64,000 nucleotides of DNA. Source: Tritrichomonas musculus (taxonomy: Eukaryota > Parabasalia > Tritrichomonadida > Tritrichomonadidae). Numbering within the stretch: position 1 is the stretch's first letter; every line of letters begins with the position of its first letter. A model generated the notes under the pieces. The model was not told the DNA's origin and did no database searches. It worked only from the letters and a program-made list of their open reading frames with translations. Where the stretch lies: contig JAPFFF010000006.1 in assembly GCA_039105265.1 (NCBI GenBank), forward strand, positions 1,984,001 to 2,048,000. The letters run 5' to 3'. Of this stretch, positions 42,931 through 54,059 are shown piece after piece. The position numbers and the translations under genes were made by a program.

Positions 42931-43220
42931 ATGAAAATTGGAGATTCTCAATTTCAAATAATTCAAGATAGATCAAATGACGATTTAAAAGTATCCGCTA
43001 ATATAATTAGAATAAACCAGTCGAGATTCAATATTTTTACAAAATGGCTGAGATATGACCAGTTTTTTGAAATAATTACTGATGCTATTAAATCAAACAT
43101 TGCCCCAAATTCAACACACCAAATCATTCGAAAACGATATATTAGATATATATGCGTATATTAAATCTATTTATTCGACTAAATCTCAAATCCCAACTAC
43201 CAATTTTTTATTAGAGTCAT
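42931..43220 (+). pseudogene. Hypothetical protein fragment, probably a relic
   Basis: From the ATG at 42931 a 77-codon frame gives protein-like sequence (SRFNIFTKWLRYDQFFEI, then NIAPNSTHQIIRK). After a frame change near 43135 the reading NDILDIYAYIKSIYST and PTTNFLLES continues, as if one gene had shifted. No family is recognised; nothing else flanks it. Confidence 0.3.
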
Positions 43221-44579
43221 GATAAGTTACACTCGATCATTAGTTTTATACATTCTCCCAAGCAAATAAATAAATTGATTTAAAATACCGTATGAGTAAT
43301 TATTTTTTATATCTATATATATGATTAAATATGCAAGAATATTTAAAAAATATTAATATCCCATCAAGAAAAATTTGTAAATCTATAATACTAAAATTTA
43401 AAAAGAAAAAATTGAGAGAAAAAAATATTTGAATAGGCATTCAAATTAGATTAATTTGGAATAAAACATTTTTATCTCAATAATATAAATAAATTATAGA
43501 GATATTTTAGATAGAAAAACTATTATATATTATATCAAATATTATGTGTACTTATGAAAAATCCAAACCAATTATACTATGAGTTTTTGGTTTAAAAATA
43601 AGTTGACTCTCCTCTGAATTTATTCAATTTTTATTTGAATAGTTTACAAAATAAAGTAAATATTGAATTTTTATTGTTTGGAACTTCGATCTCTCTTTGA
43701 ACAATAAAAGGCACTTCGATCTCTTTTTTAACCAGTGACCATTTCATTGGTTTTAGAAATGAGATAAGATTTCTTTAACGAAGTTGAAATGTGATAATAC
43801 CATTTTTATTTTTTTCTTTTGTAATGCGAAAATGAAGAAAATCAAAGAAATTACCAAATAGTTAATAAATTTCTTAGCGTTAAAGCTTATAGATTAACTT
43901 TAATTCTTGTATTTGTATTATTATATGCTTGTGTATCTTATTCAAAATTTGATAATATATTATCCTATGTTATTGAACCATGAGCATAAATTTCCATATG
44001 CAAGAAAAATGGTTTATATTATAATTGAAACGAATTTGAATGTTTTTTCTGAATTTTAAGATCCATCTCAAAAAATTGAGCGATTTATTCTATTTTTTGA
44101 AATGATGAGAAAATGATGTCAAAATGAATGCTGTATAAATGAATATAATCAAGAATCTCAAATCAAAGCTGCAATATTAAAGAATTATTAATTCCATTAA
44201 GTTTCATATATATAATCACAGCTCGCAGTCTGGACAGATGGTTATAAAATACTAAAATTTCATATTTTTCTCTAATAAATATGACTAAGTATATACATAA
44301 AAATTCGAAAGAGCTAACAAAACAACAGAAGTGTAACAAGCATATCATGACATGTATATAAATAGTATTTTACTATAATTCTAAATATATTTGCATGTAC
44401 AATAAAGTTATTATTATTATTAATATTAATACTTGGTTCACTAATGCTTGACAATATATATAATGGTCTATCATTGGTATAAAAAAAATATACGATGGTC
44501 TATCATGATTCAATTGCTTTCTCTTTTATAAGTAATCATTATTAATGCAACAAATGAAGATTTAGACTGATGGTGAGTC
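43221..44579. other. No gene recognised
   Basis: AT-rich. CACTTCGATCTCTTTTTT-like words recur at about 43682 and 43711 as a short direct repeat. Nothing else. Confidence 0.5.
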
Positions 44580-45326
44580 CTAAATATATTTTTTATGTTT
44601 TTTATTTATTACAAGTTTCCTTTTTCCATACATTTGCCATGATAAAACATGATATCTAAAGAACAAAAGGAAGAAAAACAAAAATTCAAAAATTGAAGTA
44701 ATTTGATACAAGATAAACTGATACTTAAACTGTGTAACAAGTTTATCGATGATAAATCGTCTAGAGCAAAATATCAATACAAAAATCATGGTAAATATCG
44801 TATCATAAATAGCAGCAAGTCTTGAATATTGAGATCCATATATTGAAAGGAATATAATATCGCATATGAAAAAATAAGAAAAAACTAAACAAATAAATAA
44901 ATTGACCATAAGAACCGTGAAGTTTTCTGAAACCAGATCTGTAATTCGTAAATTGATGATAGAATCAAGCCTAATAAAAGAAAATAACATCATGATAGCG
45001 GGTATCGTTAATCCAATAATTAATAATATAAATCGCATTGTTTGGTTAAACCACGATTTTTGAAAAACTCGTCGTACATTTCCAAAATAAAAAAAGACTA
45101 TAATGGAGAAAATTAATATTAAAATAGCAATTATTATAAGCATGACTAAAAATATTATAGCTTCGGGCTTAAGCAAAATTAATCTATAAAATGTTGGCAA
45201 CTCATTAGCTGAAAAATGGTGAAAATGCGATCCAACCGCAATTGAAACGAATAAAACTATGATTGGAATTAAAGATATGGACCATGTAACTGATTTGGGA
45301 GAAAAAAATGATGTTTTATCTCCCAT
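44580..45326 (-). CDS. Hypothetical six-span membrane protein
   Basis: 248 residues with about six hydrophobic spans (near 17-36, 55-80, 97-117, 135-163, 172-188 and 203-225). The C-terminus is basic (KKHKKYI). No catalytic or transporter signature is seen, and the family is not recognised; length and span number would fit a small polytopic membrane protein. It lies 340 bases downstream of the Ski2-type gene on the same strand, with a long A run between them. Confidence 0.6.
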   Translation of the reverse strand: MGDKTSFFSPKSVTWSISLIPIIVLFVSIAVGSHFHHFSANELPTFYRLILLKPEAIIFLVMLIIIAILILIFSIIVFFYFGNVRRVFQKSWFNQTMRFILLIIGLTIPAIMMLFSFIRLDSIINLRITDLVSENFTVLMVNLFICLVFSYFFICDIIFLSIYGSQYSRLAAIYDTIFTMIFVLIFCSRRFIIDKLVTQFKYQFILYQITSIFEFLFFFLLFFRYHVLSWQMYGKRKLVINKKHKKYI

Positions 45327-45601
45327 TATTTTAAATCATTAGTATTGAAATTTGATTCCACTTTTTCTTAAACCCATTCAATTTTCTATTTATAAAACAA
45401 TTTTTACTTAAAGTTATGTTTGGTAAATGCTATGCGTGTTTCTGCATTAAAATATTTCAAAATTTTGATACAACTTAGTCAAAAGCATCATATCTCAAAA
45501 AGAAAAAAAGAATCAGGGAAAGCCATATTGAAATTAATTAAAAATCACGTATATTATCAAAAATCATAACTTTTCTAATGTATCATTAGGTATATTATAT
45601 G

Positions 45602-45633
<32 letters not shown>
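45602..45633 (+). repeat. Poly(A) run, 32 bases
   Basis: It lies about 32 bases beyond the stop codon of the Ski2-type gene, so it is a T tract in that gene's 3' flank as transcribed. Confidence 0.9.
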
Positions 45634-45635
<2 letters not shown>

Positions 45636-45664
45636 TAAAAATCATCTTCTTTATTTAAAAAAAT

Positions 45665-48600
45665 TTAATCTAAGTAAAGGCTTCCTGTAAAGATAATATC
45701 ACGCTTAATAATTTCAGCAGCAGTTTCAAATTTTTCAGATAGAGATTTGAGACCCATTACTTTTGCAGCATTTGAAAAGTTCTTTAACAAATCGTGGTCC
45801 ATGATAATAATTCTGACGATACCACCTTCGAGAATTGTTTGTGCATGTCTCATTATTTCTTCGAAAGGATGACCAGTTGCCCAGAGATAAACAGGAGTTG
45901 TGGCTGCAGGATTAATATTATAAGATAAGAATTCTTCTTCATCAAATGGAACTGCATTTTCAATCATCTGATCTTGAACATATTGACCTATTTCTGTCAT
46001 CTTGTCAATTTTGTCGACTAAATTTGGTGGATAATCTTCGCACTCATTGTTCTTTCCTTGACGTTGAGCAATAAGGCATGAAGCAAGAGCTGCTGTTTCT
46101 TCAGGTGTGCAATCGTCGAAGAATCCACTGTAAAGAAGTTCAGTTGAAATGATTTCATGCGCATTATTAAGTTCAATTGCAACATGGCCCTTTGGATTAA
46201 GAACTATTTTCTCATTTTCTCCTGTTATATATCCCATATTCCTAAGCATATTGAAGTAGCATTGAAGCAATGGAATAAGCTCAATTTGTTCATCTTTGAA
46301 TTTATCTGTGTTCTCCTTGATTAATTTTCTGAGATTGTGAGCTGATGTCGAAATTTCGTAATGACTTGAAAGGCTGCTGCATTTGAAACATTGAGAATTT
46401 AAAATTTCAAGAATAAGTTGATGGTGCTTATCAGATAGTTCGACAAAGCTAGCATTCTTGTTCTTAATAAATTCTTTGTATTGCTTAAGATTTTCATCGG
46501 GTTTAAAATTATTTATTTTGAGCTTTCGAGTATCTGTATCCAAAAAGCGAGTATTAGTAGTAATTGGTGCCGTAAGAAGATGCAAATGTTTCAAATCATC
46601 AATTTTTCTTACCTGAAGATTTCCGCCTGTTGCAAAGAAAAGAGAAATAATAAATGACTGATCATTCAAATTACCATCATTAATTGAAATATCTTTTAAT
46701 AATCTGAATTCATCAACAAGAGCTATTTTGCAATGTTTGTTGTTAGTGAATAAAACAAGCATTCCTTCTTTGATTGAATTTACAAACATTGAAATATTTT
46801 CGGTCACAATCTTTGAGTTGATCTCGATAATTTCATTTGTATTATTAACAAGTTCACGAATTGGGGTTCCACATTCAATATCTTCAATATCATCTGAAGG
46901 ATTATTATTATTGTTAGTATAAGGGCAATTAGTAATTTTCTCGAGTTGGCTTATATTCTTCTTGTATCCTTCAATTCTCTTCTTGAAAATTGGTACTTGT
47001 TTTTGAATAGAATTAGCTGATAGACTTCTCTTAAGAAGATCAACCATTCGCATTCCTTGAACACGAATTGAGTTTAGAATCATATTGAAGCGAATATGGA
47101 ATTGGCTTTGAAGATTTTCGGCTTGTCCGCAGAATAGTTCGTATAAATAATCTCGCTCTGGAAAATCTGATCCGATACAAAGTACGGTTGTTCCAACTTT
47201 ATCTAAGCCTCTTCTACCTGCTCTACCACTCATCTGTAAATATTCTGTCTGAGTAAGATCGACAAATGTTTTTCCATTAAATTTAGTGAGATTAGTGAAA
47301 ACGCAAGTACGAACAGGAACATTAATACCCATTGCAAAGGTTGATGTGCAGAAAAGAACTTTCAAATAGCCATCAGAAAGAAGGATTTCAACTGTTTCTC
47401 TTAAAATTGGGAGAATACCACTATGATGGACGCCTATACCGCATTTGAGTAGTTCGAGCATTACTTTGATTTGAGGTAGGTTTCTGTCATGTTCAGGAAG
47501 TCTTCTAACGGTTTTGTGGAAGAAGTTGGTGACATAGTTTCTTTCTTCGTTTGTAAGTAAGTTTGTTCCTTTAATGGAAAATCGAGCGTATTCTTCACAT
47601 TTCTTAATTGAGAAAGAGAACATAAGTGCTGGAAGAAGATCGTGCTTCTTTAGATTTGAAACGAGTTCTGGCCAGTATGATTGTTGAAACATTGGATTGA
47701 AAGGCTTATTATATTTACCTTTAGGTGGTCTGACTTTTGATTTAGCATTTTTATATTGAGTATCATCGAATAGAGAACGGCCATTTTCCTTTTTGGTTGG
47801 ATCAACAATTTTGTATATCTTGTTAAAGTAGTAAATAGAGTGACTGAGTGGAACTGGTCTTTCATTGTGAACCTCAACATAAACAGGCCTTTCTTTGGTT
47901 CTGGCGATCCATGAAGCAATTTCTTCTGAGTTAGGCATGGTTGCAGATAAGAAAACCATGTTGATGTGTGGTGGCATGAGAATAATTGACTCTTCCCAAA
48001 CGACACCGCGTTCTTCATCCGAAATATAATGGCATTCATCAAATATTACGCATTCAACATCACGTAAAATGTCAGCTCCTCTGTATAACATTGATCGTAG
48101 AATTTCGGTTGTCATAATAAGTACTGAAGCTTCTCTATTAATCGAAACATCACCAGTTAAAATTCCAACATCACCAAATTGAATAGTAAAATCTCTAAAT
48201 TTCTGGTTTGATAGAGCTTTGATAGGCGAAGTATAAAGTGCACGCATCTTATGTGAACGGCAAAGTGCTATAGCATATTGAGCAACCACAGTTTTACCAG
48301 CAGAAGTTGGAGCAGAAACGAAAACGCTTTCATTTCGTTCAAGCCTGTAAATTGAACGAGCTTGAAATTCATCAAGTTTATATTTAAATTTGCATGCCAT
48401 GTTAGGAACGTATTTTTCAAGTTCAGAAATGTCAAATGTATCCTTTATTGCTTTATATTGTATTGATGGTGTCATTGCGTGATCTTCATTATATTCATCT
48501 TCAGCTCGGGGATTAGGTACGGGGGTTGCTTCGCCGATTGAAATAGGTAAGGAAGGAAGTGCCTCATCTTTTTCAGCATTTTCAACTTCATCTGAGAATG

Positions 48601-49045
48601 GAGTAACGAGCAAATTCATTCCAGTATCGAGAGATTCAATTAATGGCTTAAAATCAACATTTGCTGATTTTGGTACAATATTTTTGGTGCCGGGATAAAA
48701 TGGAACGTTTATTTTACTTCCTCGATGATATTGTTCAATAGAACCTATTTGTCGGTTAGGATCTGAGCAATCAGGGGGCAAGGTGGAAATTGATAAATTT
48801 TCGTACGAAATAATTTCGCCAGTAATAAGATCTCTCTTTGGCTCAATTGTCATTGTTGGAAGAGTTGGAACAAGTTGAAATATATCAGCCTCGAAAGGTT
48901 TTTCTTCTATGGGAAAACTACCAATTCCAAGATACGAAAAAGGAGAAATTGCTGATGGTACTGTTGGAGGTTCTAAAAACTTGAAAAAGTCTTTTGCTAT
49001 TGGGTCAATAAGTTTAAGTGACTCCTCAAGAATTGGATCATCCAT
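45665..49045 (-). CDS. SKI2: Ski2-type DExH-box RNA helicase (exosome cofactor)
   Basis: 1126 residues. The N-terminal 200 residues include RDLITGEIISYENL, similar to the Ski2 N-terminal R-x-P-x-T-G-E-x-x-G-Y motif. Helicase motifs: SAPTSAGKTVVAQYA (I), TSPIKALSNQKF (Ia), LTGDV and TTEILRSMLYRG (Ib), DECH (II; the common residue set is DEVH), SATMPN (III), FCTSTFAMGINVP (V) and QMSGRAGRRGLD (VI). RPVPLSH follows the first helicase domain as in Ski2 rather than Mtr4. A C-terminal DSHCT domain (EEFLSYNI to end) is present. The protein should unwind mRNA for the cytoplasmic exosome within the Ski complex. Full length and intact. Confidence 0.9.
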   Translation of the reverse strand: MDDPILEESLKLIDPIAKDFFKFLEPPTVPSAISPFSYLGIGSFPIEEKPFEADIFQLVPTLPTMTIEPKRDLITGEIISYENLSISTLPPDCSDPNRQIGSIEQYHRGSKINVPFYPGTKNIVPKSANVDFKPLIESLDTGMNLLVTPFSDEVENAEKDEALPSLPISIGEATPVPNPRAEDEYNEDHAMTPSIQYKAIKDTFDISELEKYVPNMACKFKYKLDEFQARSIYRLERNESVFVSAPTSAGKTVVAQYAIALCRSHKMRALYTSPIKALSNQKFRDFTIQFGDVGILTGDVSINREASVLIMTTEILRSMLYRGADILRDVECVIFDECHYISDEERGVVWEESIILMPPHINMVFLSATMPNSEEIASWIARTKERPVYVEVHNERPVPLSHSIYYFNKIYKIVDPTKKENGRSLFDDTQYKNAKSKVRPPKGKYNKPFNPMFQQSYWPELVSNLKKHDLLPALMFSFSIKKCEEYARFSIKGTNLLTNEERNYVTNFFHKTVRRLPEHDRNLPQIKVMLELLKCGIGVHHSGILPILRETVEILLSDGYLKVLFCTSTFAMGINVPVRTCVFTNLTKFNGKTFVDLTQTEYLQMSGRAGRRGLDKVGTTVLCIGSDFPERDYLYELFCGQAENLQSQFHIRFNMILNSIRVQGMRMVDLLKRSLSANSIQKQVPIFKKRIEGYKKNISQLEKITNCPYTNNNNNPSDDIEDIECGTPIRELVNNTNEIIEINSKIVTENISMFVNSIKEGMLVLFTNNKHCKIALVDEFRLLKDISINDGNLNDQSFIISLFFATGGNLQVRKIDDLKHLHLLTAPITTNTRFLDTDTRKLKINNFKPDENLKQYKEFIKNKNASFVELSDKHHQLILEILNSQCFKCSSLSSHYEISTSAHNLRKLIKENTDKFKDEQIELIPLLQCYFNMLRNMGYITGENEKIVLNPKGHVAIELNNAHEIISTELLYSGFFDDCTPEETAALASCLIAQRQGKNNECEDYPPNLVDKIDKMTEIGQYVQDQMIENAVPFDEEEFLSYNINPAATTPVYLWATGHPFEEIMRHAQTILEGGIVRIIIMDHDLLKNFSNAAKVMGLKSLSEKFETAAEIIKRDIIFTGSLYLD

Positions 49046-49278
49046 TATTTATATTTGACTTAGAATGGCCAAATATAACTTCAAAAGTATAATGAAAGAG
49101 TTTTAGCATAAATTGATGCATTTCTTTCCTAAAAATAGGATAAATAAGGGCATGTTACTAATCACCATTAAAATGCTATCAGTAATACTGGCATTGATTA
49201 AAAAAAAAAAAAAAGTAAAAAATATAATATAATATAAAAGGTTTACATTTAATAAAAAAATTCCGTAATGTTTTAGAT

Positions 49279-50385
49279 TTATTGCTTAGGTTGGCCTTGA
49301 ACAATGACAGCATTTGGCATTGGATACTGAACAAAAATTGGTGGTTGATTGTAGTAATTTGGCTGTATTGGTTGAACATTTTGTGGTTGCATTTGTTGTG
49401 CTGGAATCATGATTGGAACATGCGTTGGTTGTTGCATTGCTTGTATTGGTTGAAGTTGAGGATAGTTGACGTGTATGTGTTGAACTGGTTGTTGTGTTTG
49501 ATGATTATGTCTTTGGTTACCATTGCTAGGTGGGATATATTGTTCAAAATTATCAACTTGCTCAATAATAGGTGGAATTGATGCATCATCAACTTGGTTG
49601 TATGAATTGTTGGGGCCACAGCAGTGGTTCCTCTTGCATGCACGAACAACAGAAACTACAAGTGCAATTCCTAATGCAATAAATCCAATGCTAATGATAA
49701 TTGAGAAAAATGAGTCAAACAGAGTATCAAAAGAAAAACTATCTGCATTGAAATTAACATTATTTTCCTTTCCTGGGTGATTTCTTTGGTTTCCAGGATA
49801 ATGCATGTGACGATCATCAGGTCGTTGGTGGTATGGTGGAGATGGGCGATCACGAGTATTATCACCTGGATGATGATGATTTGGTGGTGATGGATAGTTA
49901 TGGTTATTGTCACCTGGGCGTTGAGGATATAGTGGGAATGGTATAAATCCATTATCATCATCTTTATCATGCTGATTATTTGGTGGGATTGGCTTCTTGT
50001 TTGCTTCTTCTGCAGTAAAATCATCTTCTTTTATAATGCATGTATCGTTTTTATCGTATTCTCCACGAATTGTTTCGTAAACAAAATAAGTGTCTTCTAG
50101 AGCTACTACTCTTAATCTACCTGTAAAAGCGCCAAAATTAACTGATTTTAAATTTCGCCTAGTAGAGTTAGTTTCGTTACTAAATTCTTGGCTTTGATAA
50201 ACAAGATTTGAATATTTTGTTGAAACAGTTACGTTAAGATTATAAGTTGATGAAAAGACAACCGACATACCAGGAACAATGGCGTAAAGGTCAAGACTTG
50301 AACCTTTTGTAAGATGGAAAGGCACCTTCATGTTCTGATTAATCGTAAACATGTACATAGAAAGAGATACTAAGTACGATAACAT
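49279..50385 (-). CDS. Type I membrane protein with His/Pro-rich stalk and Gln-rich tail
   Basis: 368 residues. A signal peptide (MLSYLVSLSMYMF) is followed by a beta-rich outer domain of about 130 residues, then a Pro/His/Asp-rich stalk at about 150-215 with repeats of the type SPPNHHHPGD. A single span (SFFSIIISIGFIALGIALVV, residues about 223-243) leads to a Cys/basic juxtamembrane stretch and a cytoplasmic tail rich in Gln, Pro and Tyr. Trichomonads carry many such single-pass surface proteins; ligand and role are unknown. No enzymatic motif. The tail's NPxY-like and PxxP-like words could recruit endocytic adaptors, which is inference. Confidence 0.65.
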   Translation of the reverse strand: MLSYLVSLSMYMFTINQNMKVPFHLTKGSSLDLYAIVPGMSVVFSSTYNLNVTVSTKYSNLVYQSQEFSNETNSTRRNLKSVNFGAFTGRLRVVALEDTYFVYETIRGEYDKNDTCIIKEDDFTAEEANKKPIPPNNQHDKDDDNGFIPFPLYPQRPGDNNHNYPSPPNHHHPGDNTRDRPSPPYHQRPDDRHMHYPGNQRNHPGKENNVNFNADSFSFDTLFDSFFSIIISIGFIALGIALVVSVVRACKRNHCCGPNNSYNQVDDASIPPIIEQVDNFEQYIPPSNGNQRHNHQTQQPVQHIHVNYPQLQPIQAMQQPTHVPIMIPAQQMQPQNVQPIQPNYYNQPPIFVQYPMPNAVIVQGQPKQ

Positions 50386-50904
50386 GAGTAATATTGTCTG
50401 AGTGCTATATAAAAAATGTTTGAAATTTCACTTTTGCGATTTTCATTCAATTTTTGTTAAATAATTTAGCCGGATAAATTCTTTGAGTTTTTTCATTTAG
50501 AATAAATTTTAGTTTATCTCAAATATTGAATCATTTTTTAATTTTTGAATGTATCGTAATTCTATATTCGGTTGATTGTTTTCAATCAAAAAAATCTTAA
50601 TTTTTAATTTGCAATTTTTGTTTATTATACTTAATATAAATTAGAAAAAAATTATATAATCTTCTCAATTTAATATAATAAATCTCTCTTTTTCAACCAA
50701 ATTTGATCTGAGGATGACCAAAAAACACTTCAATAAAGTTATCTGTCAAAAAGGATTTGATGTGTTGAGTTCAGAAACTCGAATTAGTTTAATGTAAAAA
50801 TAGTTTATTTGTTATTTTATGTAATAAAAATGATGTGCATATATTGATGTTGGTTGGTTAAAAGAATAATAAAAAAATTTATTTTAATTATTTGTTTTTA
50901 GTGT

Positions 50905-52355
50905 TAAGGATGTCGGTTTTGGGCAGTTTGGCTTTGGGATGACCAGACCATTGCCTTTTTTTATTTGGGTAAGTGGGTTATTAGTAAAAAAATAATTGAA
51001 TAAACTCATGCAAAATATTCATTATAATTAATCAATTTTTTGATATGAAATAAAAACTTTTTGAGTATTTTTTATTATAATATAATCTAATTTAATTATT
51101 TGATTTCTTTATTATTTATAGTTTAGAAAAAGTTTAAAAAAATGAATTAAATAAAACATTTCAAAGTCTATCAGTGCTTTGGGCAATAACCGATTTTCCT
51201 CTGAATTTTCTATGGTTTATTTGCCCTTTCCCATTTCCCAAATTTCTCAAAATTGTGTAGTTTACAAAAAAATGTCTGGCCACGACGATTGCTTTAGTGC
51301 ATATAAACTTATATTAACAGACTATAGTTTTACAATCATGTATCTTTTTTATAATACTATTTCTAAATTTGATCACATAATGAACATATAAATTCACGAA
51401 AATATAATTATGTACTTGAGATCGCCAATCTACTTTTACAATAGCAAGAAGAACAAATGAATTGATTTAACTAACTTCATAAGTAAACACATCTTTTTTC
51501 TAATTAGTACTTTCATATTTTTAAACTTATATATAAACCATTGAAAATAAAATAAATTGAATTATTTTTAATCGTAGATGGTCGGTTTAAAATAATACTT
51601 GCTCAGTTTTATGGTTTCATATCAGAGGCAACAGTCTTTAAGTTACATTATTTCACCACTTAGAACAAATTTATGAATGAAGCTTTACTGCTAGCAGCGA
51701 TATTTTCTAGAAAAAATGATTTTTTTAAGATCATCTACCAAAATCCTTCACTTCTGTAAAAGGTTTTTCATTATTTAAACATCTAAGCAATACAGAAACT
51801 GACTTTCATATAAAATAATGGCATTAAATGGAAATATTTCTCATTATTATGTTATTATTTTTATTTCCCTACGACATAATTCACTTATGCATTTTTATGC
51901 GAAATTTTATGATGCAATATATTAGTAAAAGCACTAAATTTAAAATATTTGTTTTATATTTATATGTTAAAATTTTTAAAGTTTTTTTTTTAACTTTTTG
52001 AGAAAAAATTTTGGTAAAAGTGGGGAAGATTTGAGAGTAGTATTCAATTTTTATAAATTGAGGGAAAATTCTAGTAAAAGTGGGGAATTTTCGGTCTATC
52101 GAAATTTCCCATTTTTTGGGAAAACGGTTATTGAGAAGGAAATGAATGGATACAATAAATATTTAAAATAATAAAAAATATATTTAACATATAAAATATA
52201 TCTTAAATATTTATTTTAAATAGTTTGTTTAAAAGAAAATTTAAAGATAAAAGCATTTTTTTAAAAAAAAAAAAAATTAAATTTTAAAAACTTCATCCTT
52301 CTGCCCAAAACCGTTTTCCCAAAAAAAGTAGAAATTGCCCAAATCGACATCCTTA
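50905..52355. mobile_element. Candidate 1.45-kb TIR element
   Basis: Left end TAAGGATGTCGGTTTTGGGC; the right end is the complement of TAAGGATGTCGATTTGGGC. Further TTTGGGCA words lie inside both arms (51176 and 52289-52315), as subterminal repeats do. AGTGT lies near each border but with two extra bases on the right, so no firm target duplication. No transposase is encoded. Confidence 0.55.
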
Positions 52356-52497
52356 CCAGTGTATTTGTTTTTTAACAACTAGTGTTGATTAATATATATT
52401 GCTTGGAAAAATAAAAAAAGTTGAAATTATTCATGCCTAAGTTTTCACAACTTTACTTCGGTTTTTTTGATGACTAAAAATTTTTTGTTATATTTTT

Positions 52498-53934
52498 ATG
52501 CGTTTCATCTATAAGGAAGAATTCGAAAGACCGAGTATTACGATTCAAGATATGGATGAAACAGACTTATCGAACTACCTTACTTCTGATGGGCTATTAG
52601 ATCCAAAATATTTTGTAGATTTTTTAATGAGATTCTCATCTTCATTAGAATCTCATATTCAGGATGGATATAAAGCATTAATTCGATATGCTAAAGAAGG
52701 AAATATAGATTTATTTATTCAAAATAATATTTCTCAAATCAATAAAGGCATGATTGACACAGCATTCGATAGTAGTTATGATTTTCTTAAAGATACTCTT
52801 CGTTTTTATAAATATTTGACTAAATGCACTCCACAACAATTAGATAGCATATTAGATAATAAATTAATTGAATTTTTTTACGCTATTTATCAAAACCAAA
52901 ATCAAGAGCAAGAAGAAGATGATCAAAGTTCATCTAATCTTATTTGTAAATCCTATATTTTCAAAATATTCACTAATATATTATCGAAAAATCAAAGTCA
53001 ATTTTACGCCTTTATAAATGAAGGATATCACAGTAGAATGTATGATATTTTTTGGAAGCATTTTGATCTGATTGAAGAGAGTGATAATGATTCAAGAATT
53101 GTTGCATCTATTTTGAAATTTTTGCCTGTTTTTTATTTGAATAATGACGTTATTTTACAAAGAGATTCGAACTTTTTCAAAGACTGGATGATAGCTTTTT
53201 CAGAATGCTTTCAAATTAACAATAGAATCGTAATTCCAGCATTAATCGAATCATTACAAAAATGTACCAATATTTGTAATATAAGAATTGTATATTTATT
53301 TTTTGTTGAACGTTATTTTCCAATTTATTTTCAATTTTGTAATCATTCTGAGAAAAGAGTGAGATTAAATATGATTTTGACATTTTTAAATTTTAAACAA
53401 CTTGAATCTGATGATTTACTAAGAATTGTAAATGCAGGTCTTTTTAATATTGAGTTTTTAAACGAAGAAACTGATATTGAAGAAGTAATTCAATTTTTGA
53501 ATGTGATACATCAATATCTATTGAAAAGTAAAGAAATTGCTTATAAAATTTCTTTATCAAGAATTCTTTTCGAAATTAATAATCATGGAATTTTACTTAC
53601 TTTTCCCATTAAAGAATTATATTTCGTAATTTTGGCTCAATTAATTCGAGCTTGTCAAAATTCAATTTTAAATCAAGTTTTCAATTTATGTCCGTTATAT
53701 ATTGAATTATCTTCTGAATTATTGGATGCTGTTAATGATAATAACAAAATTATTATTCTTTATTCTTATTTTGATTTAATTTCTTACATGCAAACTGGTG
53801 CGGAATTGTCATCAATGATTCGTGAAAAATTTTTTTCAAATGATATGTTTGAATTATTAAATAATTTTGAGTCATCATCGGATGATGTGAATTCTCTAGT
53901 GATGGCATTAAAAAGCAAATTTGTTCCTAGTTAA
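52498..53934 (+). CDS. Hypothetical armadillo/HEAT-like helical protein
   Basis: 478 residues, starting at an ATG. The whole sequence is alpha-helical in pattern, rich in Ile, Phe, Asn and Ser, with acidic Glu/Gln stretch EQEEDDQ near residue 140. I do not recognise the family; the evenly spaced helices resemble armadillo-like solenoids common in trichomonad hypothetical proteins. A partial gene of similar type lies at the right edge of the window. No signal peptide or span. Confidence 0.5.
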   Translation: MRFIYKEEFERPSITIQDMDETDLSNYLTSDGLLDPKYFVDFLMRFSSSLESHIQDGYKALIRYAKEGNIDLFIQNNISQINKGMIDTAFDSSYDFLKDTLRFYKYLTKCTPQQLDSILDNKLIEFFYAIYQNQNQEQEEDDQSSSNLICKSYIFKIFTNILSKNQSQFYAFINEGYHSRMYDIFWKHFDLIEESDNDSRIVASILKFLPVFYLNNDVILQRDSNFFKDWMIAFSECFQINNRIVIPALIESLQKCTNICNIRIVYLFFVERYFPIYFQFCNHSEKRVRLNMILTFLNFKQLESDDLLRIVNAGLFNIEFLNEETDIEEVIQFLNVIHQYLLKSKEIAYKISLSRILFEINNHGILLTFPIKELYFVILAQLIRACQNSILNQVFNLCPLYIELSSELLDAVNDNNKIIILYSYFDLISYMQTGAELSSMIREKFFSNDMFELLNNFESSSDDVNSLVMALKSKFVPS

Positions 53935-54059
53935 AATTGTGTTTAAATAAAAGAAATATTAGATTAAATAATAAAAATAATTATAATGAAATATTTTTTA
54001 TTTATAAAATGATTCATCCTCTCATATTTAATAAAAGAAAACGTTTTATTACAAATAAC

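Noticed and set aside
49282-49780. Plus-strand Trp/Leu-rich frames over the membrane-protein gene
   Set aside because: They are the complement of the Gln-codon-rich tail and have no independent support.
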